Source: Antilocapra americana
Taxonomy: Eukaryota; Chordata; Mammalia; Artiodactyla; Antilocapridae
DNA: 64,000 nt
Direction: 5' to 3'
Assembly (NCBI GenBank): GCA_007570785.1
Contig: ML661796.1
Span: 1,420,284-1,484,283 of the forward strand
Part shown: in pieces, positions 34,440 through 45,021 of the stretch
How positions within the stretch are numbered: the stretch's first letter is position 1
Layout of the letters: each line of letters opens with the position of its first letter
Translations under genes and position numbers: made by a program
Notes under the pieces: model-generated
Seen by the model: only the letters and a program-made list of their open reading frames with translations
Databases searched by the model: none
Told to the model about the DNA's origin: nothing

Positions 34440-35165
34440 AACTTTATAGAAGTTTCTACTTTGTAGAAACAAAAGTAGAGAGAACAATACCATGAATGTC
34501 CACATACTGCTCTCTCAAATTCAGCAGTTAGTAACATTTTGCTACTGCTTCATCCACCCTCCTTTAGCTGTCTTGCTAGAGTATTTTAAAGCAAATCCCA
34601 GAACCTCTTGTCACCTCACTCCTGAATACATCAGTATGCCCCTCTAAGAAAACATGGGCATTTTCTTATATAACCACAAGGCACTACCACATCTACTGAA
34701 TTAATAATAATTCCTTATAGTCATCTAATATCCGGTCTGTATTTAAATTTCGCAGGTTGCCTTGGAGACATATAGTTTGTTCAAAATAGCATCTAATCAA
34801 GGTTCACTACATTTATCAGTAATGTCTCTCAAATCTCTTTTAAACTAGAGCAGTCTCCCTTTCACTACTTCCTCTCATTGTCTTCTTTTAAAAACAATCA
34901 GCTATCTCATCTTATATTATAGATTTTCTGATTGCTTTTTTTGTGGTGTCATTTACCTTGTTCCTCTTTCCCTCACATTTCCTATTCTTTTGGCACTAGC
35001 TCTACAGGTGTGATTAATGCAGGATATAAACATTTTTGACAAGGCTATCTCATAGGCCCTGCGGTGTACTTCCTATTGCATCCCTTCAGGAGTTACACAA
35101 TGTCTGGTTTATCCTACTCTTAAGTGATGTTAAAATTAATCTGTGCACTCAGGTGGCAACAGTTG
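34440..35165 (-). mobile_element. Old L1M 3'-UTR-type block
   Basis: A long diagnostic order is present: 'aaagcaaatcccagaacctc', 'caataattccttatagtcatc' (split), 'tctaatatccggtctgtatt', 'tgtacttcctattgcatccc', 'cacaatgtctggtttatcc'. This matches antisense L1M copies common to mammals. Confidence 0.7.
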
Positions 35166-35284
35166 ACATTGCATTTTCCAAAGAGTCATAAACAAATTGG
35201 AGTTTGATCCAATGAGGCAGACAGATGGTGACAAGATGGAAACCTTGTGGTGTCAGGACTACTTGAAGAAACTGGAACTTAATA

Positions 35285-35840
35285 ATTGTATTAGTTTTCT
35301 ATTGCTGCCATGATAAATTGCCATAAATTAAGCAGCTTAAAACAACAGCCATCTATTATCCCAGAGTTTTGTAGGTCAGAAATCTGGGTAGACTTGATTG
35401 GGTTCTTAGATCACCTTATTAGAGGCTCCAGGGAAGAATCAGCTTCCAAGTTCATTTAGGTGTTACCTAAATTCAGTTCCTTCTGGTTGTAGGGCCTAGT
35501 TTCTTTGCTGGCTGCCAAGTGAGACCAATCTTTGATACTAAATGTTGCCCTATTCTTTTCCATGCTTTCCATTTGGCCCCCCTTCAGCAAGAGCAGGTTG
35601 AATTCCTCTCAGATTTTGATTCTTTCTGACTTATCCTGCTGCTGTATCTCTCTTGCCTTCGGTTGGAGAAAACTCTCTGCTTTTTTCAGGGCTCATGTGA
35701 TTAGATTGGCCCCACCTGGTTAGTTCAGGTTAATTTCCCTCATTTTTAGGTCCTTAACCTTATTTTTATCTGCAAAATCCCTTTTGCTGTATAATGTAAC
35801 ATTCACATTCCCAGGGATTAGAGCATTGATATCTTTAGTA
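35285..35840 (-). repeat. Ancient MaLR-like LTR relic, unassigned
   Basis: It begins 'tgtattagttttctattgct' and continues 'aagcagcttaaaacaacagc', 'gtaggtcagaaatctgggta' and 'gctcatgtgattagattgg'. This is a widespread mammalian repeat that resembles reverse-orientation MLT1-class LTRs. The exact family is uncertain. The 63-codon plus frame inside is not a gene. Confidence 0.5.
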
Positions 35841-35842
35841 GA

Positions 35843-36631
35843 TCATGGCATCTGGTCCCATCATTTCATGGCAAATAGAACGGGAAAAAGTGGAAGTCAT
35901 GACAGACTTTATTTTCTTGGGCTCCAAAATCACTACAGATGGTGACTACATCTGTGAAATTAAAAGACGCTTGCTCCTTGGAAGGAAAGCTATGACAAAC
36001 CTAGACATCATATTATAAAGCAGAGACATCACTTTGCTGACAAAGTTCTGTATAGTCAAAGCTATGGTTTTTCCAGTAGTCATGTATGGATGTGAGAGTG
36101 GACCATAAAGAAGGTTGCTGCTGCTGCTGCTAAATCGCTTCAGTCATGTCCGACTCCTAGTGACCCCATGGACTGCAGCCTACAAGGCTCCTCCATCCAT
36201 GGGATTTCCCAGGCAAGAGTCCTGGAGTAGGGTGCCATTTCCTTCTCTGAAAGAAGATTGGGCACTGAAGAATTGATGCTTTTGAACTGTGGTGCTGGAG
36301 AAGACTCTTGAGAGTCCCTTGGACGGCAAGGAGATCAAACCAGTTGATTCTAAATGAAATCAACCCTGAATATTCATTGGAAGGACTGGTGCTGAAGCTC
36401 CAATACTTTGGCCACCTGATGCAAAGAGGCAACTCATTGGAAAAGACCTTGGTGTTGGGAAAGATTGAAGGCAAAAGGTGAAAAGGGTGGCAGAAGATGA
36501 GATGGTTGGATAATATCACTGACATCATGGACATGAATTTGAGCAAACTGGGAGATAGTGAAGGACAAGGAAGCCTGGTGTGCTGTCATCTATGGAGTCG
36601 CAAGAGTCAGACATGACTTAGTGATTGAACA
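35843..36631 (+). mobile_element. BovB LINE 3' fragment with BovA insertion
   Basis: Sense BovB from the RT C-terminal coding region ('gatcatggcatctggtccc' onward) to the 3' end ('gcaagagtcagacatgactt'). Stops and frame breaks are present, for example 'atattataaagc'. A minus-strand BovA-type SINE lies at 36117-36249. 5'-truncated and dead. Confidence 0.93.
36117..36249 (-). mobile_element. BovA-type SINE with (TGC)n tail
   Basis: It starts, on the plus strand, with five TGC units and 'taaatcgcttcagtcatgtc', and ends 'catttccttctctg'. A 10-bp TSD 'aaagaaggtt'/'aaagaagatt' lies at 36107-36116 and 36250-36259. The trinucleotide run is the SINE's own tail. Confidence 0.92.
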
Positions 36632-36633
36632 AC

Positions 36634-36760
36634 AAATTCTGACTGGTGTGAGGTGATACCTCATTGTAGTTTTGATTTGCATTTCTCTGATAATTAGTGT
36701 TGAGCATCTTTTCATGTACCTTTGGCCATTTGCATGTCTTCTTTGGAGAATCCTTTGAGA
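36634..36760 (-). mobile_element. L1 ORF2 fragment
   Basis: 'tctgactggtgtgaggtga', 'tttgatttgcatttctctga', 'gttgagcatcttttcatg' is the standard antisense L1 ORF2 sequence. It abuts the BovB 3' end directly. Confidence 0.85.
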
Positions 36761-36894
36761 TTCTTGAGCCCTAGATAGTTAACTTTGAACCTTCTTTCTA
36801 AACATGTTTCTACTTGTGCCAACTTTGGTCTCACAAGCCACTTTCACTGGCCATTCCCCAGGTAGGTCTCCTAGCTTCCATATGAAAATCACTA

Positions 36895-37135
36895 CTCTTC
36901 CATTTCCCCAAATTTCTACCCTTATCTGTTACTCCCTGTATTGTGGTTTTTGTGACTGCCATCTCTTGTATTTTTCTATGTAGAAAAGAACTCTTTGCAG
37001 TGCAAAAGTAGGTTCTTTTGGAGAATTCCATCTGGCCAAGTGCAATCTCTTTGTGAAAGGAAACTCATAGAAGTCAGCTCTGGGTGTGTTTGCAAAATTA
37101 CCCTTTGATAATTTGGAGACCTAAGGTCGGAAAGC
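36895..37135 (-). repeat. Unnamed dispersed repeat, copy 1
   Basis: It aligns in direct orientation with 39255-39495 at about 70% ('tgtggtttttgtgactgcca', 'tgtagaaaagaac', 'tctgggtgtgtttgcaa'). In minus-strand frames both give a short shared peptide segment around 'KI.EMA.TKTT.Q'. It could be an old LTR or another family; I do not recognise it. Confidence 0.6.
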
Positions 37136-37329
37136 TTGAGTTTCTAGAGAGGGAGGTCTGTGGGACTACAATAGTCCAGGGAATGGTTTGAAAACTTTTA
37201 TTAGGATAAAAATTTATAAAGAAATGCTCAAAAGATCCTACTTCTTTTTGTAGATTTTGTGAAGAGGTATATTTACAGATCATTCAGCATGGGTGAAGAA
37301 AAAGTAGGGAATTAGCTGCAGTAGGCATG

Positions 37330-38135
37330 ATTCTAAGATAGCCCCCAAGATTTCTGTTCCCTGGTACTCATGCCTGTAATCTTCTTGGGTGTTGGTGGGA
37401 CTTATGACTATGAAGTGCTTTCACTCTTGTAGTCAGGCTATGTTCTATGGCAAAGGTGAAGGAACTGTACATATGTAATTAAGGTGTCAATTCATTTTAC
37501 TTTGAATTAATCAAGAGGGAGAATATTCAGGGTGAGCCTGATACAATCAGGAGCACCCTTCAAAGAATATGCAGGTCTTCTTACTGTGGACTGTGCTTGT
37601 CATCAATGATTTGTTTTTGAAACATCAAGTGCTTAAAATGCAGTATAATCAAATGATTACCCAACACCAAACTTCATTGTCCTGTGTTTGTTCTGAACTC
37701 TGATTTCTAATAATTTTGCCCTCCTGTACACTGTTTACAAAAATAAATGTACTCTAAAACTCTAAAAAAATATCCAGGCCTTCCTTGAAGGGAGAGTTTT
37801 GGAACCAGAGAATTGCTATCCTTCTGGCTTTGAGGAAGTAAACTGTTGTTTTGTAAAGGTCATATGGCAGGAAATAGCAGGCAGCCTCTAGGAGTAGATG
37901 GCCTCAGTTCTACAACCACGAGGGATGGGATTCTCCAATAACCAGTGCGCTTGGAAAATAACCCCAAGCTTCAAACGAGACCACAGCATCAACCTGTGCC
38001 TTGCAATAGCCTAGTGAGACCCTAAGTACAGAACCCAGCTAAATCATGCCTAGACTCCTGACCTATTAAATCTGTGAGATAATACATGAGTATTTTTTTT
38101 AAGCCACGAAGTTTGCAGCAATAGAAAATGAATAT
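37330..38135 (+). repeat. Ancient LTR-like or L1M 3' relic, split by a retrocopy
   Basis: It starts 'attctaagatagcccccaag' and ends 'tgtgagataatacatgag' and 'taagccacgaagttt', a common mammalian arrangement with the usual AATAAA position degenerate. An mRNA-like insertion (37583-37768) splits it. I cannot settle the family. Confidence 0.55.
37583..37768 (+). pseudogene. Probable retrocopy of an mRNA 3' end
   Basis: About 186 bp ends with AATAAA (37742-37747), 16 bp spacing and an A7 tract. It is flanked by an imperfect 17-18 bp TSD ('aatatgcaggtcttctt' at 37566-37582; 'aatatccaggccttcctt' at 37769-37786). A polyadenylation signal, a tail and a TSD inside another repeat are the hallmarks of L1-mediated mRNA retroposition. 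The sequence looks like a 3'-UTR; the parent gene is not recognised, and a SINE or LINE tail of a family unknown to me remains possible. Confidence 0.6.
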
Positions 38136-38438
38136 GGTAACTGCAATATCTCTCACTCTTTTCCAGATTATGTGCCTACCATGATAAGGAGCATTCTGTA
38201 TGTGCAAGTAGGCAGAACCACACAGTCCATAGCATTGTTCAGACTTGTGCTGGGGCAATGGTATTCACTTTACAGAGTAGTTCTGTAGCTATAGAGTAAA
38301 ATGAATGAAATATCAAAAATAAGTGGCCTCACTGAAGTGATATCTGGAGGAAATTAGTAATGCCTGGCCTACAACTTCTTTGCTTTAAATCAGGGACTTA
38401 GAATGTCTCAGGACTATGCTATTCTTATACTCCAATTT

Positions 38439-38748
38439 GGGTTTCCCTGATAGCTCAGTTGGTAAAGAATCCACCTGCAATGCAAGAGATCCTGGTTTGA
38501 TTCCTAGGACTGGAAGATCTGCTGGAGAAGGTCTAGGCTACCCATTCCAGTATTCTTGGGCTTCCCTTGTGGCTCAGCTGGTAAAGAATACACCTGCAAT
38601 GCAGGAGATCTGTATTCAATCCTTGGATTGGGAAGATCCCCTTGAGAAGGGAAAGGCTACCTACTCCAGTATTCTGGCCTGGAGAATTCCATGCTGTATA
38701 GTCCATGGTGTCACAAAGAGTCGAACACAACTGAATGACTTTCACTCT
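38439..38748 (+). mobile_element. Dimeric Bov-tA SINE
   Basis: Two tRNA-like heads in tandem, at about 38439 ('gggtttccctgatagctcag') and 38557 ('gggcttcccttgtggctcag'). The second is followed by the full BovB-like part and 'gactttcactctc'. This is the known ruminant dimer layout. Frames on both strands are shadows. Confidence 0.9.
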
Positions 38749-38946
38749 CACTGTACTTCATTTTATGCACCAGCTCTCTGTTCATTTTAAAAACCAACTT
38801 ACGAACATGATTCCAACTTTCAAGTATTCATTAATGTTTGACACTGAGGCTGTCCCCTCACATAGTCACCATTTTCCCCATTAATCTTGGCCTCATCTCT
38901 GCCTCCTTTTTGGTTGCCCTGGAGATGAACATTTTCATGTATCTGT

Positions 38947-39082
38947 GAAAGTAAGTGAAAGTGAAAGTGTTAGTAGCTCAGTTGTGTCTGACTCTTTGTG
39001 ACCCCACGGACTCTAGCCTGCCAGGTTCTTCTGTCCATGGGATTCTTCAGGCAAGAACACTGGAGTGGGTTGCCACTCCCTT
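38947..39082 (-). mobile_element. BovA monomer SINE
   Basis: Only the BovB-derived part is present ('gtgtctgactctttgtgacc' to 'ggagtgggttgccactcc'), with a GTGAAA-repeat tail. A short TSD 'tatctgt' lies at 38940-38946 and 39083-39089. Confidence 0.85.
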
Positions 39083-39254
39083 TATCTGTTATTTAAAATT
39101 TAATCTTGTACCTGGGCCATCTTATCACTTCCTCTCTTGGAGTAATAATACTTACCTTTCTGCCAAGTAAATGTGGAGGAAATATTTGTATATAATGTAC
39201 TCCAATAAAATGTTTTGGGCTATCAGGCTTAGTTTTGCAGTTATTCACTCTGAA

Positions 39255-39495
39255 GAAAATTTTCCCTTTTCTCAAATGTCAGACTTCCTCAATTTTTTCC
39301 TGGACTGTGGTTTTTGTGGCTGCCATTTCATATATTTTCTGTGTAGAAAAGAACATTGTGAGGTGTGGAATCAGGTGGTTCTGGATAAATCCATCTGACC
39401 AAACCAGTATCCTTGCTAAAGAAAACCCATAGTAGTAAACTCTGGATGTGTTTGCAAGGTTGTCTTTTGATTTGTGCTCCAAAGACAGAAGATAA
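39255..39495 (-). repeat. Unnamed dispersed repeat, copy 2
   Basis: Direct partner of 36895-37135, 2.36 kb away. It overlaps frames on both strands that carry no known domain. Confidence 0.6.
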
Positions 39496-39595
39496 TCCTA
39501 TTCTGATGTGATAAGGCTTTAAGTAGTATGCTACCATAGAAAAGTTGTGCTGTTTTTATATGTTTCCAGTTCATGTAATTCTTTTAAAAACATTT

Positions 39596-39762
39596 TTATT
39601 TTAAAAACTTAAGGAAAATGGGGAACTATATTCAATATCCTGTGATAAACCATGATGGAAAAAATATGAAAAAGAATGTAAATATATGTATAACCAAATC
39701 ACTTTGCTGGATAGTAGAAATTAACACAACATTGTAAATCAACTGTACTTCAATAAAATAAA
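39596..39762 (+). mobile_element. Cetartiodactyl L1 3' end, truncated
   Basis: 'ggggaactatattcaatatc', 'atcactttgctggat', 'acaacattgtaaatcaac', 'cttcaataaaataaa'. A candidate 14-bp TSD 'ttttaaaaacattt' lies at 39582-39595 and 39763-39776, though part of it could be element tail. Confidence 0.85.
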
Positions 39763-40179
39763 TTTTAAAAACATTTAGGGGAAAACTCAAGTGCAGCAAG
39801 ATCAATGGTTGCTCAAGGGCGACCTTTTTTTTTAAAGCTTCAAGACTAGTAAGGAAATGTGTCAGAACACAGTCACTGGGTTGCTAAGGAGTACAGAACA
39901 AAATAAGACATCTATGCATTGAAAGGGAGATTGTCATCCAGAAAGACAATGAGATTCATCCCATTAATGGAAATATGTAATTAACAAGCTGCTGGATGTC
40001 AGTCTGTAGTGAGAACCATGGCTTGGGCTCTTGCCTCCTATAGAGTGGCAGTCGTGTCACTGCCTTTGGGCCCCCTGTGGGGGTGGTACAGATACAAGTA
40101 CAAAGAGGAAATCAGCCTCCTACCCTTGTAGAGTATTGCTGTTAATTCTACTACTGCCTAGTCTGTATATAAGATGAAT

Positions 40180-40390
40180 AATTTCTCTAGCACTTGCATA
40201 GCTTTGTACGTTTATATATCATTTCACATGTATTATCTAATTTTGATTTTTATTCTCAAAACAATCCTGGAAAGTCAATATAATATGCAAGGCAGGTATT
40301 ATTATCCCATTTTTATCAGTAAGGAAACTGAGATTCAGAGAAATGTTAGTAGCTTGCATAAGGTCACATGATCAAACTGGAGGGAAGATG
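40180..40390 (-). repeat. MIR relic
   Basis: 'ctctagcacttgcatagct', 'attattatcccatttttatc', 'agtaaggaaactgagattca' and 'aaggtcacatgatcaaact' give antisense MIR. Confidence 0.75.
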
Positions 40391-40441
40391 GACTTTAAAG
40401 GGTCTTAATGAAGAATCCCAGTAATATGTATATACATACTT

Positions 40442-40475
40442 GTGCTTACACACACACACTCACACACGCACCCAC
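40442..40475. repeat. CA-rich short tandem tract
   Basis: Interrupted CA repeats in front of the BovA insertion. Confidence 0.85.
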
Positions 40476-40535
40476 ATTTATTGTCTTTTGTTTGGCAACC
40501 TAAACATATTTCCTTTGGGGCAAGACAAGTACTGA

Positions 40536-40666
40536 CCCCTGGAGAAGGGAGTGGCAACCCACTTCAGTATTCTTGCCTGGGAAATCCCAAGGACAAAGGA
40601 GCCTCTCAGGCTGCAGACCATGGGGTTGCAAAGAGTCAGACACAACTAAGCAACGAACAAACACAC
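40536..40666 (+). mobile_element. BovA monomer SINE
   Basis: A sense copy of the BovB-derived part only ('ggagaagggagtggcaaccc' to 'gtcagacacaactaagcaac'). A perfect 13-bp TSD 'agacaagtactga' lies at 40523-40535 and 40667-40679. Confidence 0.93.
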
Positions 40667-40782
40667 AGACAAGTACTGATGATGACCAGGCTAGCTACAC
40701 TCCTGGAAAAGTGTTGCCTGTGATACAGGGAAAGATCTTGCCCTCTTTTCTCTGCCATGTGGTGGTTCTAGCATTAGGAACA

Positions 40783-40985
40783 GTCTAGTGGCTCAGACAG
40801 TAAAGAATCTGCCTGCAATGTAGGAGATACGGGTTTGATCCCTGGGTTGGGAAGATCCCCTGGAGAAGGAAATGGCAACCCACTCCAGTATTCTTGTCTG
40901 GAGAATCCACGGACAGAGGAGCCTGGTGGGCTACAGTCCATACAGTTGCAAGGAGTCAGACACGACTGAGCAACAAACACTTTCA
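40783..40985 (+). mobile_element. Bov-tA SINE
   Basis: Sense copy from 'agtctagtggctcagacag' through a B-box-like 'ggtttgatccc' to 'cagacacgactgagcaac'. The minus frame 40774-41040 over it is a shadow. Confidence 0.92.
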
Positions 40986-40989
40986 CACT

Positions 40990-41888
40990 TTTCAGTGGCC
41001 TGACATCATAAGAATTTGCTTTTTCTGCTTTGGAGAGCACAGTGTAAGGATGGAATAGAGTAGAATTTGAACACAGATACCCATCCTTCTTTTCCTAGCC
41101 CCAAAGGTTCAGGTTGACTATGGCCTCAGGTCCAGATTAGAGCTTCCCTATTTAGTTGACTGTAATTGTGTATCAGTTTCCTGAGACTCTAGATATAAGG
41201 AAAAATATAACAAAATGCATCACTCCATTCTTCCATCCTTCTTAACCATACAGCCTTCCATTATTCAATCATTCCACTCTCTTCCAAACTCTGAATTCAA
41301 AGCTGAAAATATAACTTGAAATAAGAGAGATTAGTCCTTCAAAGATCTTACAGTTGAGAAGTTTTCTCTAAATGAGGAAGAAGAGTGGCAAATAATGAGT
41401 TTGTGAATAGTCTTCAGCATGTTTCCTATTTTCAGTGACATATTCCTAATAGTCAAATTGTGTAAACTCAACCTTCAGAGGAAGGAGTGAGCCATTTCTT
41501 TGAAAGCTCATATTTTACATTAAAGATTCATGTAAAAATCTGTATTTTAGTCTATAATATATGTGTTTACTTTTACAACCACTCCCTATCCATCATTATC
41601 TAACAAAATTGCTGGTCCAGAGGGTGCTCCATGTTTATCCTATGGTTTCAAGTCACACTCAATGCCTTGCGAGGTGTACATGTCATAGTTTAAGTAGTTT
41701 GGTAACTGAAGTCCAAGGTTACTTCTTATTGTAACCTTGTCTGGAATTTGTCTGAATAAAGTCCCAGGTCCTGATCACTATCCTCTGCTGTCAGTATCTT
41801 CAATAAATCTCAATTTCCCACCTCCATCCTGCTTATTCTTCAGAAATGGCAAACACAATAGTTTTTTCTTTATTATAATTAAAAATAT
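40990..41888. other. Unrecognised, no gene seen
   Basis: No repeat or gene recognised. The 114-codon plus frame 41737-42081 starts here but its second half is BovB sequence, so it is a chance chimera. Confidence 0.45.
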
Positions 41889-41889
41889 T

Positions 41890-42300
41890 AACTCAATTGA
41901 GCACCTGCCTTGGACTGCAAGGAGATCCAACCAGTCCATCCTAAAGGAGATCAGTCCTGAGTGTTCATTGGAAGGACTGATGTTGAAGCAGAAACTCCAA
42001 TATTTTGGCCACCTGATGCAAAGAGCTGACTCATTTGAAAAGACCCTGATGCTGGGAAAGAAAGGGGACGGCAGAGGATGAGATGGTTGGATGGCATCAC
42101 CGACTCAATGGACATGGGTTTGGGTGGACTCCGGGAGTTGGAGATGGACAGGGAGGCCTGGCGTGCTGCGGTTCATGGGGTCACAAAGAGTTGGACATGA
42201 CTGAGCAACTGAAATGAACTGAACTGAGCACCTGCTAAATTCAGGCACTATGTTCAGAGTTTCATAGATAAATCTCATTTAATCTTAAAATCTAGCTCAT
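41890..42300 (-). repeat. MIR relic split by BovB
   Basis: Outside the BovB insertion the flanks join as 'gagcacctgctaaattcagg', 'cactatgttcagag', 'aatctcatttaatctt', an antisense MIR. Confidence 0.65.
41909..42224 (+). mobile_element. BovB LINE 3' fragment
   Basis: A sense, 5'-truncated copy from 'tggactgcaaggagatcca' to 'gactgagcaactgaaatga'. A perfect 11-bp TSD 'tgagcacctgc' lies at 41898-41908 and 42225-42235. Confidence 0.95.
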
Positions 42301-42309
42301 AGATTTAAA

Positions 42310-42860
42310 ATTTTTTATTGATATATTTATTTAAATATAAAAAAAGTTTTACTGACTTAGAGTTAAGCATACAATATTACATTAATTTCAGGTTTGTAGC
42401 ATAGTGATTCAATATTTTTACATTTTGAAATGATCGCAGAAGACCAGTTACCATTTGTCAGCATACAAAGTTGCTACAATATCATTGACAATATTCCTTA
42501 TGTGTACATTACATCCCCATGGGTTTTTTATCTTATAGCTGGAAGTTTGTACCTTTAATCCCCTTCACCTATTTAATCTACCACCCCCCACTCTGCACCC
42601 CTCTGTCAACCACCAGTTTGTTCTCTATATCTATGAGTCTGTTTCTGTTTTGTTTGTTCATTTGTTTTGTGTTCTTGAGTCCACATATAAATGAAATTAT
42701 ACAGTAATTGTTTTTCTCTGTTTGACTTATTTCAGTTACCCTAATACCCTCCAGGTCTATCCATGTTGCTGCAAATCACAAGATTTCATTCTTTTTTTAT
42801 GGCTTAGTAATATGCACACTGTAATTTCATTGATACTCTTTGCATTTCATTATGTTGATT
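42310..42860 (-). mobile_element. Cetartiodactyl L1 3'-UTR
   Basis: 'ttaatttcaggtttgtagca', 'ttgttctctatatctatga', 'gagtctgtttctgttttgtt', 'ccatgttgctgcaaatcac' is the antisense L1 order. Confidence 0.85.
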
Positions 42861-42864
42861 TTTC

Positions 42865-43390
42865 TTTTTTCTATTTGCCCAGCTCAAAAATATACCCCTG
42901 TTTTATTCATGCACAGGAGATGGAGCATTGAATAGAGAGCAATATAACAAATCCCTGTGACTATTCAGATATCACTGTAAAATATTCATCATTTTGGTAA
43001 ATCTCAAGCTATCATAACAGTTCATAGTGCAATAATGAATATCATGCTAACACCACTAAAATAGATATAATTGAAAATGATGCTTGTTAAGCTCATAATG
43101 ATTCTGTTCTCAAAGGACTTGTAGTTCATCTCCTTTATACTGCTTGATTGCCTACCACATCCTGCAGGTTTGGGGAGCCTCCTCTTTGGTCTCAGGTAAT
43201 ACATGATATTCACAAACTGTGATGCAGCCCCTCATCATGCCAAACATGTGATCTGAATTTTCAGCTTGTTTAGAAGGATATAAACATGGGAAAAACATGG
43301 ATCTGCTGTGTAATAGCTTAAAAGTAATCAGGTTTTTCTTTCAAATTAAGTCAGAAAAGGTTACTTCAATATTTCACTATATCTTCTGTC
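42865..43390. other. Unrecognised, no gene seen
   Basis: About 0.5 kb with no recognised repeat or gene. Confidence 0.45.
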
Positions 43391-43393
43391 TAA

Positions 43394-43607
43394 CTGGGCT
43401 TCCCTGGTGGCTCAGACGGTAAAGCGTCTGTCTGCAATGCTGGAGACCCGGGTTCGATCCCTGGGACGAGAAGATCCCCTGGAGAAGGAAATGGCAACCC
43501 ACTCTAGTACTCTTGCCTGGAAAATCCCATGGACAAAGGAGCCTGGTAGGCTACAGCCCATGTGGTCGCAAAGAGTTGGACATATCTGAACGACTTTACT
43601 TACTTAC
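43394..43607 (+). mobile_element. Bov-tA SINE with intact B box
   Basis: A well-preserved sense copy. The tRNA head 'gggcttccctggtggctcag' starts at 43396 and a canonical pol III B box GGTTCGATCCC sits at 43451-43461. TSD 'tctgtcta'/'tctgttta' at 43386-43393 and 43608-43615. Among the youngest-looking SINEs here. Confidence 0.93.
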
Positions 43608-43616
43608 TCTGTTTAG

Positions 43617-43815
43617 TTGGAAAAGACCATGAAGGTAGGAAAGATTGAAGGCAAAAGGAGAAGAGGGCAGCAGAGGATGAGATGGTTGGATGGCATCACT
43701 GACTCATTGGGCATGAACTTGCACAAAACTGGTGGATAGTGGGGGACAAGGAGGCCTGTCGTGCTGCAGTCCATGGGGTTGTAGAGTTGGACACGACTTA
43801 GTGACTGAACAACAG
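43617..43815 (+). mobile_element. BovB LINE 3' end fragment
   Basis: 'ggaaaagaccatgaaggtag' to 'gacacgacttagtgactg', sense. It lies immediately beyond the preceding SINE. Confidence 0.92.
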
Positions 43816-43819
43816 AGGT

Positions 43820-44550
43820 AGAATGAGTCTTAGAAATTGCACACCCAAATTGCCTCAGTTTACACAGGAGGCAACCTAGTGATGGAAAATGACTTGCCCA
43901 AAGTCATAAAAGAAGGAGAGTGAGATTAGAACATAGATCTTCCTCCTCTTCCCAGTAATCCATAGGAATTCAAAATCCAAGTTGATATCTGTTTTTTTTT
44001 TATTTTTATTTTTTGATATCTGTTTTAACTTCCTGGTTCAGGAATGCTATAGAAAGGTGGGATTTGGTGGAGTTTTACGGCTCTGTCCCACTTTTTGGTG
44101 TGTACAATTAGTATTTACCCAATTTAACAAAAGTGTTAAGCCAACTGAGCTCTAAGCTTTCACCTCCAATCAGAATGCCACCTCTAAACCACTCCTTTAT
44201 AGTAATCCTAGAGCTATCACTATCCTGTCTTCACAATCTCTAGACTGTTTTATCCTAAATTCCTCTCTATTTACTTCAGCTCAGTCACTAATCAAGGTGG
44301 CTATACACAGGGTTTCCCAATCATGGCACTACTGACATTCGGGACTGGATAGTTCTTTGTGGTAGGGAGCTGTCCTGTGCCTTTTGGGATGTTTTACAAC
44401 ATCTCTGTCTTCTATCCACTAGGTAACAGTAGCATCCTCTCAATCCTCAGACATTGCACGATGTTCCTTTTGGGACCAAGTTGTCCCTGTTTGAGAACTT
44501 GTGGACCATATTTTATACTTCACTATCATAGGCCCATCTGAAATTACGCT
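43820..44550. other. Mostly unrecognised, MIR-like patch
   Basis: 43850-43960 ('tttacacaggaggcaacc', 'gacttgcccaaagtcataa') resembles antisense MIR. The rest, including 44260-44540, is unassigned, without gene signal. Confidence 0.45.
43982..44026. mobile_element. Tail-only retro-insertion with 14-bp TSD
   Basis: 'ttgatatctgtttt' occurs at 43982-43995 and 44013-44026 around a 17-bp T-rich insert, a poly(A) tail with A-to-T units when read on the minus strand. It is an extremely truncated LINE-mediated insertion; slippage duplication is the alternative. Confidence 0.65.
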
Positions 44551-44561
44551 AGCATGCTTTG

Positions 44562-44771
44562 AACATTGTTTAGTCTGTAATTCATGTCCAACTCTTTTGA
44601 AACCCCATGGACTGTAGCCTGCCAAGCTCCTCTGTCCATGGGATTTCCCAGGCAAGAATACTGGAGGGGATTGCCCTTTCCTTCTCCAGGGGATCTTCCT
44701 GTAACAGGGATCAAACCAATGTCTTCTGCATTGGCAAGCAGATTCTTTACCACTGAGCCACCAGGGAAGCC
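44562..44771 (-). mobile_element. Bov-tA SINE
   Basis: Minus-strand copy with a perfect 9-bp TSD 'catgctttg' (44553-44561 and 44772-44780). The plus frame 44584-44796 is a shadow. Confidence 0.94.
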
Positions 44772-45021
44772 CATGCTTTGTATATCCCAGTTATAAAAAT
44801 GGATTTGTGTGCAGGCTCATGTGTGTCTGTGTGTATATGGTATAGCTTAAGGTTATTTGGGTTTCTGTTACTTTTTTAATGAGTTTGCCTACGGTTGCCA
44901 TAGTGACCAAACGACAGGAACTATTTGTAATAGATGCTGGTACCTGTAGAAGATAAGGAATGAAACTATGTTTATTGACAACAAGTTATGTACTGGGTTG
45001 CTTAGTACACATTACTCTTTT

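Noticed and set aside
36116..36132. (TGC)n tract as a coding polyglutamine or polyalanine repeat
   Set aside because: It is the tail of a BovA-type SINE inserted in BovB; no reading frame is involved.
38416..38790. 124-codon plus frame
   Set aside because: Entirely within a dimeric Bov-tA SINE.
41737..42081. 114-codon plus frame
   Set aside because: A chimera of unique sequence and a BovB 3' fragment.
43451..43461. tRNA gene suggested by a perfect B box
   Set aside because: It is the tRNA-derived head of a Bov-tA SINE; there is no full cloverleaf.
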